Assembly: GCA_017743275.1 (NCBI GenBank)
Contig: JAGHZG010000130.1
Location: 1-5,711, forward strand
Source of the DNA: Chloroflexota bacterium
GTDB lineage: Bacteria > Chloroflexota > Anaerolineae > B4-G1 > DUEL01
Length of the DNA: 5,711 nt
Direction of reading: 5' to 3'
Part shown: positions 1 to 4,732 of the stretch, in pieces
Position numbering within the stretch: position 1 is the first letter of the stretch
Layout of the letters: each line of letters opens with the position of its first letter
Made by a program: the position numbers and the translations under genes
The notes under the pieces: generated by a model
The model's input: only the letters and a program-made list of their open reading frames with translations
Told to the model about the DNA's origin: nothing
The model's database searches: none

Positions 1-237
1 CTCTTCACTGACCGTCCGCACTTCGGAGACGGCCACCCATCCCTGGCGCACGGCGACCATCGTCGCCTCGGTGCGGGAGACCACCTCCAGTTTGGTGAAG
101 ATGTTGCGCAGGTGGACCTTGACGGTGTTGGTGCTGATGTGCAGCCGGTGGGCAATCTCCTTGTTGGATGCCCCGGTGGCGACGTAGCGGAGAATTTCCA
201 GTTCCCGTTCGGTCAGCGGTTCGCCGGGTTCAGCCAT
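1..237 (-). CDS. LuxR-type HTH regulator, N-terminal part (runs off left edge)
   Basis: This is the first 79 codons of a DNA-binding transcription regulator; the frame is still open at the window edge. A complete LuxR/NarL-type helix-turn-helix occupies about residues 8-68. LTERELEIL opens the domain, [13 protein letters not shown] is the scaffold helix region, and [15 protein letters not shown] is the recognition helix. [15 protein letters not shown] follows as the fourth helix. The ATG at 235-237 is the only reasonable start, because an in-frame TGA lies two codons upstream. The domain normally ends a response regulator after an N-terminal receiver. Here it comes first, with no receiver, and the protein continues past it ([11 protein letters not shown] and onward). 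I recall similar N-terminal HTH proteins with a membrane or sensor-like C-terminal half in Chloroflexota, but that half is not visible here. No clear Shine-Dalgarno precedes the start; the upstream DNA is a 7-nt tandem repeat. The HTH assignment is firm and the rest is unknown. Confidence 0.9.
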   Translation of the reverse strand, partial: MAEPGEPLTERELEILRYVATGASNKEIAHRLHISTNTVKVHLRNIFTKLEVVSRTEATMVAVRQGWVAVSEVRTVSEE

Positions 238-243
238 GGGTCA

Positions 244-299
244 GGTCGCAGGTAGCAGGTCGCAGGTCGCAGGGCGCAGGTCGCAGGGCGCAGGTCGCA
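244..299. repeat. Tandem array of eight 7-nt units, consensus GGTCGCA
   Basis: Eight heptamers follow one another without a break: GGTCGCA, GGTAGCA, GGTCGCA, GGTCGCA, GGGCGCA, GGTCGCA, GGGCGCA, GGTCGCA. Only the third and fourth bases vary. The array nearly fills the 71-nt gap between the 69-residue protein gene and the LuxR-type gene, and ends 7 nt before the latter's ATG. The form resembles the heptameric STRR repeats known from cyanobacteria. Any reading frame through it is an artefact. Confidence 0.9.
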
Positions 300-308
300 A
301 GGATAGAG

Positions 309-518
309 TTAAGTGTGCTCTCGCCTGCGCGCAATCTCATCAACAATCTCTTCTAACGTCTTACCGCCAAACAACATTTCCCGCTCCTGGGTGTAATCAC
401 CCAATCCGGCGATAAACTGTTTCAGAAAGCGAACGGTGTTCACAACACCCAATTCCCGGTATAGCAGGCGTATGGCTTGCTGATTGATTTCCACCAGCGG
501 CTTGGCTTCTATAACCAT
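309..518 (-). CDS. Small 69-residue protein coupled to PIN gene, putative antitoxin
   Basis: A 69-residue acidic and basic, mostly helical-looking protein of no family I can name with certainty. It starts MVIEAKPLVEINQQAIRLLY and has a central block GVVNTVRFLKQF, then GLGDYTQERE and a C-terminal helix TLEEIVDEIARRR. I recall small proteins with the pattern 'lGvvnTiRFl.QF..G.GDYT.ER' beside PIN-domain genes in cyanobacteria and Chloroflexota, which supports a partner role; this is memory, not a search. The ATG at 516-518 was chosen over an upstream in-frame start near 617. It overlaps the PIN stop codon region by 10 nt, has two GGAG motifs just upstream (the further one 8 nt away), and the protein family begins about there. 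Likely role: binds and neutralises the PIN protein. Antitoxins usually precede their toxins; here the order is reversed. Base composition is lower in GC than the flanks. Confidence 0.75.
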   Translation of the reverse strand: MVIEAKPLVEINQQAIRLLYRELGVVNTVRFLKQFIAGLGDYTQEREMLFGGKTLEEIVDEIARRREHT

Positions 519-964
519 TTCTCCAACTCCTGGATGAACTCTACCGGTGTAACCACCCTGACTGCTAAACCTGGAACGCGCCTGGCCTGGCGCATCAACC
601 GGTCGTCGCAGGTACAAAAATAATCTGCCTCCCCTTTTTCGGCTGACGCCAGATGCAGCGCATCCAACGGCTTGATTCCGTACAACGAGAGATATTTTGC
701 CCGCTCCTCTACATCTGCCGTTACCTGAACGGTTATACTGGCTTGCTCCAGCACAGCGCTGGCATATTCCCGGCGAATTAGTGAGGGATTTTGCTCGTTT
801 TCGTAGATCAACGCCTCAGATGAGATTAAATCCACTTCTCCCCTCTCGCAAACGGAGAGAATGCCCAGCACTGCCTCGGCTTCCAGAAGAATGCGCAGTT
901 GCTCTGGAGTATCCAACGGGCGCTGGATCGCACACATATCCAGGTAAATCTTGACTTTATTCAT
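509..964 (-). CDS. PIN-domain protein, putative VapC-like ribonuclease toxin
   Basis: A 151-residue PIN-domain protein, a usual length for a VapC-type Mg-dependent ribonuclease. The acidic active-site positions are all present: D9 in IYLDMCAIQRP, E50 or E55 in SSEALIYENEQNP, D101 in PLDALHLASA, and D120/D121 in CTCDDRL. The N-terminal block with LDxCxxxRP followed by xRILLEAEA resembles a PIN subgroup I remember as common in cyanobacteria and Chloroflexota. The ATG at 962-964 has AGAAGGAT directly upstream. The stop codon of the EamA gene sits inside this ribosome-binding region, 6 nt before the start, so translation is probably coupled. Downstream it overlaps the 69-residue gene by 10 nt. 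Expected function is RNA cleavage held in check by that partner, but the target cannot be read from sequence. The module is AT-richer than its neighbours. A housekeeping RNA-processing role is possible but less likely. Confidence 0.88.
   Translation of the reverse strand: MNKVKIYLDMCAIQRPLDTPEQLRILLEAEAVLGILSVCERGEVDLISSEALIYENEQNPSLIRREYASAVLEQASITVQVTADVEERAKYLSLYGIKPLDALHLASAEKGEADYFCTCDDRLMRQARRVPGLAVRVVTPVEFIQELEKWL
516..530 (-). promoter_or_regulatory. Ribosome-binding site and start of the 69-residue gene inside PIN 3' end
   Basis: On the minus strand two GGAG motifs (527-530 and 521-524) precede the ATG at 516-518, at 8 and 2 nt. The start codon lies within the last codons of the PIN gene (aaATGgttatag, where TAG is the PIN stop). 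This arrangement decides the start of the small protein and implies that ribosomes finishing the PIN gene can reinitiate on it. Confidence 0.65.
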
Positions 965-970
965 ATCCTT

Positions 971-1882
971 CTACCGGCTGGCGATGGCGATGCCGGTCAA
1001 GACCAGCGCGCCGCCGATCAAGGTGACGATGCCCGGAATCTCCCCCAGGATGATCCAGGCCAGGATGCTGGAGCCGATGGGCTCGCCCAGGACGGCCAGG
1101 GTCACGTACGTGGCCGGGAGATGGCGCAGGGCCCAGTTCAGGGAAGAGTGGCCGGTAATCTGTGGCCCGAGCGCCAGCAGGAGCAGCCAGAGCCAGTGGA
1201 TGGACGGGTATCCGCCCAGTGGGACGCGCGCCAGGGCGGCGACGGCCATCAGGACGACGGCGGCGGTGGAGTAGACGGGGAAGACGTAGGCCAGCAGGGA
1301 GAGGCGGGCCCGCAGCCGTCGCCCAATGAGAAAATAAACCGCCACGGAGAGCGCGCCCGCCAGCGCCAGCAGGTCCCCAGTCAGCCGGTGGGTGCCCTGC
1401 CCCCAGTCGTTCAGACCGATGATGACGGAGCCGATGGTGGCCACCGCCAGCCCGACCACCAGCGGTCGGCTCAGGTGTTCCCGCAGGATCAGGAACGACC
1501 CCAGGCCCACGAAGAGCGGGCTGGTGCTGACCAGCACCACCGAGGCGGCGACGGAGGTGTAGGCCAGGGAGGAAATCCAGGTGGCGAAGTGAACCGCCAG
1601 CATGGCGCCGGAGCCCAGCATCAGCAGCCAGTCCCGCCGGGCCAGGCCGCGCAGTTCCTCCCGTCGGGTCGCCAGAGTGACGGGCGCCAGGATGAGGGAG
1701 GCCAGGGTGAGCCGCCATGCGGCAATCGCCAGCGAGTTCACCTCCGCCTGAGCCAGTCGGATAATGGGCGAGGCAGTAGAGGCCGCCAGAACGCCCACCA
1801 CCAGCGCCAGGTGGGGCGGGAAAGCGGACACAAGTGGACGTGGAAGGACATGGGTTTCTTCGGGTTTGTTCCGCTGGCTCAT
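971..1882 (-). CDS. EamA/DMT superfamily transporter
   Basis: An integral membrane permease of the drug/metabolite transporter superfamily, about 303 residues, with two EamA repeats of about five membrane segments each (roughly residues 24-157 and 170-301). Typical features are the N-terminal segment LALVVGVLAASTASPIIRLA, the conserved WR in helix 2 (IAAWRLTLASLIL) and the end of repeat 1 (SPLFVGLGSFLILREHLSRP). Repeat 2 ends with EP and GE motifs (LGEPIGSSILAWIILGE). The substrate cannot be inferred; relatives export amino acids, metabolites or drugs. I chose the ATG at 1880-1882 (MSQRNKPEE), which leaves a short cytoplasmic tail. A further in-frame ATG at 1921 would add 13 residues, but it lies inside a palindromic repeat. 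Neither start has a clear Shine-Dalgarno. The PIN gene follows 6 nt downstream. Codon use is strongly GC-rich, unlike the PIN pair. Confidence 0.92.
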   Translation of the reverse strand: MSQRNKPEETHVLPRPLVSAFPPHLALVVGVLAASTASPIIRLAQAEVNSLAIAAWRLTLASLILAPVTLATRREELRGLARRDWLLMLGSGAMLAVHFATWISSLAYTSVAASVVLVSTSPLFVGLGSFLILREHLSRPLVVGLAVATIGSVIIGLNDWGQGTHRLTGDLLALAGALSVAVYFLIGRRLRARLSLLAYVFPVYSTAAVVLMAVAALARVPLGGYPSIHWLWLLLLALGPQITGHSSLNWALRHLPATYVTLAVLGEPIGSSILAWIILGEIPGIVTLIGGALVLTGIAIASR

Positions 1883-1916
1883 GTTGGAAATGGTGATGGT
1901 CCCTACAAGCCTAACG

Positions 1917-1993
1917 GTCATTGCGAGGCGGCGATAGCCGCCAAAGCAATCTCTTTGCAGGTTGGGAGATCACTTCACTTCGTTCGCAATGAC
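1917..1993. repeat. 77-nt palindromic repeat element with 10-bp ends
   Basis: The ends are perfect inverted copies: GTCATTGCGA at 1917-1926 and TCGCAATGAC at 1984-1993. Inside are a perfect 6-bp hairpin, GGCGGC-gata-GCCGCC (1927-1942), and a second pairing of ATCTC (1949-1953) with GAGAT (1966-1970). Folded, this gives a long outer stem closing two arms, like a REP/MITE-type element. Elements with ends 'GTCATTGCGA...AAGCAATCTC' are, from memory, dispersed in many bacterial genomes including Chloroflexota. It lies just upstream of the EamA start. No transposase is nearby. Confidence 0.85.
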
Positions 1994-2023
1994 ATTTTGA
2001 CTTCGCTGCAAAAAGGTCTCTTT

Positions 2024-2090
2024 ACCGCAGAGACCGCAGAGTACGCAGAGCAGTATTGAAGATCTCTGCGCTCTCTGCCTTCTCTGCGAT
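2024..2090. repeat. Inverted pair of 9-nt tandem repeats, likely large hairpin
   Basis: Three 9-nt units (ACCGCAGAG, ACCGCAGAG, TACGCAGAG; 2024-2050) are followed by a 13-nt spacer. Three units in the opposite orientation then follow (CTCTGCGCT, CTCTGCCTT, CTCTGCGAT; 2064-2090). The arms pair through CGCAGAG/CTCTGCG blocks with mismatches only at the variable bases of each unit, giving an interrupted stem of up to 27 bp. It may act in RNA stability or as a weak bidirectional terminator, but there is no U-tract. Confidence 0.85.
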
Positions 2091-2152
2091 GAGTTTTTGC
2101 AGTGGACTCCATTTTGCTTCACCGCTCTTGGCGGTTCTCAATGGCAGTAGTT

Positions 2153-2172
2153 ACGAATTGAGAAAAATTCGT
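2153..2172. repeat. Small 7-bp hairpin downstream of the M50 gene
   Basis: ACGAATT (2153-2159) and AATTCGT (2166-2172) form a perfect 7-bp stem with a 6-nt loop, 15 nt past the protease stop. A further GAATT follows at 2176-2180. No U-tract follows on the minus strand, so a rho-independent terminator is doubtful. It may be a decayed copy of a short ACGAATT-type tandem repeat. Confidence 0.5.
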
Positions 2173-2187
2173 GGCGAATTCTGACAA

Positions 2188-3492
2188 CTACCGGCTCAGC
2201 CATGACCAGGGGATGATGGGGTTCACGATGTCCATCGTGATGATGACCAGCGACAGGCCAATCAGGATGAGCATCCCGGCCACATGGATTTTCGCTTCGG
2301 TCTCTGGGGAGATGCGGCGGCCCCGGATGGCCTCTATGATGACGAACAGGGCCCGCCCGCCGTCCAGCGCGGGCAACGGGAGCAGGTTGGTCATCCCCAC
2401 GGCCAGGCTGATCAGGGCGGTGACCTGCAGCGCCAGGAAGGGGATGCCCGTCTCTACGCTCTCCTTGAGGGCATAGCCCAGAAATCCCAGGATGCCCGGG
2501 ATGCCCACCGGGCGGACCGCCTCTGTTGCGGAGACCTGACCGCTGGAAACCATACGGGGCAGGTTAATGATGCTGAGGACGACGCCCACCATGCTCCGTC
2601 CGGCGGCGACGGCCGCGCGAGGAAGGGAGTACCGCTCCACCGACTCCGGGTCGGGCCAGTTCTGGAGGCCGACGCCCAGAAAGCCGCGCCCGTCGGTGAG
2701 GACGGGGGTGGCCGTGATAGTGATGGACGCCTTTTCTCTGAGAACAGTCAGTTCCAGCGGCTCTCCCGGGGAGGAGCGAATCCATTCCCGCAATTCTGTG
2801 CTCCCCTCTTCCAGTCGGTCCCCGTTGACGGCGGTCACGACGTCGCCCGGAAGGAGGCCTGCCTTCTCGGCGGGGCTATCCGGAACTACTTCCTGAATCT
2901 GGACGAAGGCGCGGGTGGGGACGCCCGCCGCATAAGCCGCAACCATCAGAAGAAAGGCAGTCAGGATGTTGAGCAGCGCGCCGGAGAGGAGCACAGTCAG
3001 CCGCCACCGTTTGGGCCGCGCCGCCAGACTCTGCGGATGAGACGGGTCTTCCTCGCCCAGGATGCGGACGAAGCCCCCCAGGGGGAGCAGGTTGAGGGAG
3101 TAGATGGTCCCCGGCTCCAGCGCGGTGAGGGTGCCGCGCAGGGAGCACCCCGGGCCTGCCGGTCTCTGCGGGTCGGGCCGGTCGGCCCGCCGAATCTCCA
3201 CGACGCGCGGGGGGCCCTCCGGACTGGGCCGAACCCGGACCTCCACGGGCTGGCCCGGCGCCAGGCCGGGGGGCAGTCGGACCGAACCGGGCAGGAGCAA
3301 CTGTTGCCCGTCCACCTCTATGGTGCCTTTTTCCCGGAACAGGGTGAACAGGCGGGGCGGGAAGCCCAGGCCGAACTCCAGAACGCGCGCGCCGGCCCGT
3401 CGGGCGGTGATGAAGTGCCCCAACTCGTGAATCAGAATCATCGGCCCCAGCATCAGGACCAGGGCCAGGGTAAGCCATTGGAAGAGTTCCAT
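2188..3492 (-). CDS. rseP: Site-2-type M50 zinc metalloprotease (RseP-like) with PDZ domain and an insert
   Basis: A 434-residue intramembrane protease that cleaves membrane-bound substrates, such as anti-sigma factors, inside the lipid bilayer. The first membrane segment carries the zinc site HELGH (residues 22-26). The third metal ligand is D377 in NLLPLPALDGG (369-379). The family block YSLNLLPLGGFVRILGEEDP (131-150) precedes a second membrane segment (about 165-190). One PDZ domain (about 195-265, with VVPDSPAEKAGLLPGD) follows, then C-terminal membrane segments near 350-370 and 402-425. Between about residues 53 and 127 there is an extra, proline- and arginine-rich beta-looking segment that ordinary RseP homologues lack. 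The ATG at 3490-3492 places HELGH at the usual distance from the N-terminus; no Shine-Dalgarno is visible. The usual neighbours (dxr, cdsA, uppS) are absent. The gene begins after an array of 7-nt repeats, so read-through from the GNAT gene is likely. The natural substrate is unknown. Confidence 0.93.
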   Translation of the reverse strand: MELFQWLTLALVLMLGPMILIHELGHFITARRAGARVLEFGLGFPPRLFTLFREKGTIEVDGQQLLLPGSVRLPPGLAPGQPVEVRVRPSPEGPPRVVEIRRADRPDPQRPAGPGCSLRGTLTALEPGTIYSLNLLPLGGFVRILGEEDPSHPQSLAARPKRWRLTVLLSGALLNILTAFLLMVAAYAAGVPTRAFVQIQEVVPDSPAEKAGLLPGDVVTAVNGDRLEEGSTELREWIRSSPGEPLELTVLREKASITITATPVLTDGRGFLGVGLQNWPDPESVERYSLPRAAVAAGRSMVGVVLSIINLPRMVSSGQVSATEAVRPVGIPGILGFLGYALKESVETGIPFLALQVTALISLAVGMTNLLPLPALDGGRALFVIIEAIRGRRISPETEAKIHVAGMLILIGLSLVIITMDIVNPIIPWSWLSR

Positions 3493-3503
3493 GGGATTAG
3501 CCG

Positions 3504-3580
3504 TTAGTGGTCAGTGGTTAGTCGTTCGTCTATGGTCTGTCGTCCGTCGTCCGTCGTCCGTCGTCTGTGGTCTGTCGTCA
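3504..3580. repeat. Tandem array of eleven 7-nt units reaching the GNAT stop codon
   Basis: Eleven heptamers in unbroken phase, read on the plus strand: TTAGTGG, TCAGTGG, TTAGTCG, TTCGTCT, ATGGTCT, three GTCGTCC, GTCGTCT, GTGGTCT, GTCGTCA. The three identical central units suggest recent expansion, and units decay towards the protease side. The final unit contains the complement of the GNAT stop codon (TCA, 3578-3580). The array fills nearly all of the 85-nt gap between the two genes. Confidence 0.9.
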
Positions 3581-4699
3581 TAGCGGGCGCTCGTAGATGC
3601 GGTGGGCTTTGTAGAAGTTCACTCCCAGTCCTTCCATCTCCCGCATCATCTTGGCGTTCTGCTCGTTGACCTGGACGATTTCGGCGTGGCGGAAACCCCG
3701 CTCGTGGACGGTCTTCTCCAGTTCCACGAACATAATGGCGTCCACTCCCAGGCCCTGGTACTTCGGCAGGATGCCGCCGCCGTTGAAGTCTATCCGGTCG
3801 GTGTGGTTGAATTCCCACATCAGCATGGCCCAACCGAAGGGATAGAGGCGTCCACCGCACCGCTGGAGGGCCCGGTTAATGTTCGGGAAGCCCAGAATGA
3901 ACCCGACAATCTCATCTCCTTTTACAACTGCTTTGGAGAGGTCAGGCCGGGTCAGGTTGACAAGCCGGTCAATGATGCGCTGGGCGTCCTCCCCGGTGAT
4001 GGGGACGAACTCCCGGTTCTCGGCGAAGGCGGCGTTGTAGGCATCCACCACCCGGGGGGCGATGGCCCGCATCTCCGCTTTGGTCCGGAACGTCAGCACC
4101 TGGAAGCCGCGCCGGGCCTTCACCCGTTCGGCGATCTCGTGGACCCGTTCCGGCAACCGGGTGCTCCCTGGCAGGTAGCCGGAAAAGTAGTCCGTCTGCT
4201 TCCGGAAACCGGCCTCCTGGATGAGGCGGTCGTAGTAGGGATAGTTGTAGGCGATGCCCAGGGCGGGCAGGTACTCAAACCCCCGGACCAGCACTCCCAG
4301 GGAGTCCCCGGCGGAGAAGCCCTCGGGCCCGCTGATGGTCTCCAATCCCCGGCTCCGGGCCCAGTCAAAGGCGGCGTCAAAGAGCGCGCGGGCCACCTCC
4401 CCGTCGTCCACCGCATCAAAGAGGGCGAAGAAGGCCCCTCTCTGGCCCCGGTAGGCGTTGCGCTTGCGGGGCTCCAGAACGGCGATCCGCCCCACAATCT
4501 CCTTCCCGATTGTCGCCAGGAAAAAATCGGCGTCGGAATGGCGGTAATAGGGGTGGCGTTCCCGGTTCAGTTGCTTGCGGGCGCTGGAGACCAGCGGCGG
4601 GACCCAGTAGGGACAGCCCCGGTAGAGGTGGAAGGGAAAGCGGACGAACCGTTCCACGTCCCGGGGGTCATCGGTACGGACTTTGTGAATGTGCACCAT
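3578..4699 (-). CDS. GNAT family N-acyltransferase, tandem-domain type
   Basis: A 373-residue soluble protein of a poorly characterised GNAT family. The N-terminal half opens with FVRFPFHLYRGCPYWVPPLV (about 18-37) and carries ADFFLATIGKEIVGRIAVL (57-75), GPEGFSAGDSLGVLVRGFE (124-142) and YNYPYYDRLIQEAGF (151-165). These are marks I associate with this family. The C-terminal half (about 198-373) has the cleaner acetyltransferase fold. Beta strands KGDEIVGFILGFPN are followed by the acyl-CoA pyrophosphate loop in GGGILPKYQGLGVDA (YQGLGV, 314-319) and then EIVQVNEQNAKMMREMEGLG (340-359). The substrate is unknown; N-acetylation of an amine, or another acyl transfer, is expected. The ATG at 4697-4699 has GGAG 8 nt upstream. 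It lies 33 nt behind the DegV gene, probably in one transcript. Pairing with a fatty-acid-binding DegV protein makes an acyl-lipid substrate conceivable, but that is speculation. Confidence 0.85.
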   Translation of the reverse strand: MVHIHKVRTDDPRDVERFVRFPFHLYRGCPYWVPPLVSSARKQLNRERHPYYRHSDADFFLATIGKEIVGRIAVLEPRKRNAYRGQRGAFFALFDAVDDGEVARALFDAAFDWARSRGLETISGPEGFSAGDSLGVLVRGFEYLPALGIAYNYPYYDRLIQEAGFRKQTDYFSGYLPGSTRLPERVHEIAERVKARRGFQVLTFRTKAEMRAIAPRVVDAYNAAFAENREFVPITGEDAQRIIDRLVNLTRPDLSKAVVKGDEIVGFILGFPNINRALQRCGGRLYPFGWAMLMWEFNHTDRIDFNGGGILPKYQGLGVDAIMFVELEKTVHERGFRHAEIVQVNEQNAKMMREMEGLGVNFYKAHRIYERPL

Positions 4700-4732
4700 C
4701 AGGACGACTCCAATGGAGGATAACGGCCAGAC

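Larger units (their letters stand above)
1883..2187. other. Non-coding gap of about 300 nt made of repeats and hairpins
   Basis: No supportable gene lies between the M50 protease and the EamA permease. The gap holds, from right to left, a 7-bp hairpin (2153-2172), a smaller hairpin ACCGC-tcttg-GCGGT (2121-2135), an inverted pair of 9-nt arrays (2024-2090) and a palindromic element (1917-1993). I see no convincing promoter for the permease and no T-tract terminator for the protease. The peptide read through it on the plus strand (AETAEYAE-like) is a translation of the repeat. Confidence 0.7.

Noticed and set aside
238..308. CRISPR array
   Set aside because: Units are 7 nt with no spacers, as also at 3504-3580 and 5633-5711; no cas gene is present.
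168..356. Plus-strand 62-residue frame across the GGTCGCA array
   Set aside because: It crosses the opposite strand of two genes and the repeat; no motif or ribosome-binding site.
519..617. Upstream extension of the 69-residue protein by 33 residues
   Set aside because: It would overlap the PIN gene by more than 100 nt, and the added residues are Arg/Gly/Ser-rich and unlike the rest. The ATG at 516-518 has better ribosome-binding sites.
899..2059. Long plus-strand open frame of 386 codons
   Set aside because: It lies opposite the EamA gene and is Gln/Gly/Asp-rich low-complexity sequence typical of the antisense of GC-rich membrane genes. It ends in the repeat-derived AETAEYAE peptide.
2121..2172. 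Rho-independent terminator of the M50 gene
   Set aside because: Hairpins exist at 2121-2135 and 2153-2172, but neither is followed by a U-tract on the minus strand.
1883..2187. tRNA or small RNA gene in the non-coding gap
   Set aside because: The structure seen is explained by palindromic and inverted repeats. No tRNA-like T-loop motif or acceptor end and no promoter were found.
2284..3507. Plus-strand open frame of 407 codons opposite the M50 gene
   Set aside because: Composition is rich in Gly, Gln, Arg and Asp with no domain; the minus strand carries a complete protease with its motifs.
3504..3860. Minus-strand open frame ending in a Thr/Asp/Arg-rich repeat peptide
   Set aside because: It is a shifted frame inside the GNAT gene followed by translation of the 7-nt array.
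3602..4723. Plus-strand open frame of 373 codons opposite the GNAT gene
   Set aside because: It mirrors the GNAT coding frame almost exactly and shows no recognisable motif.
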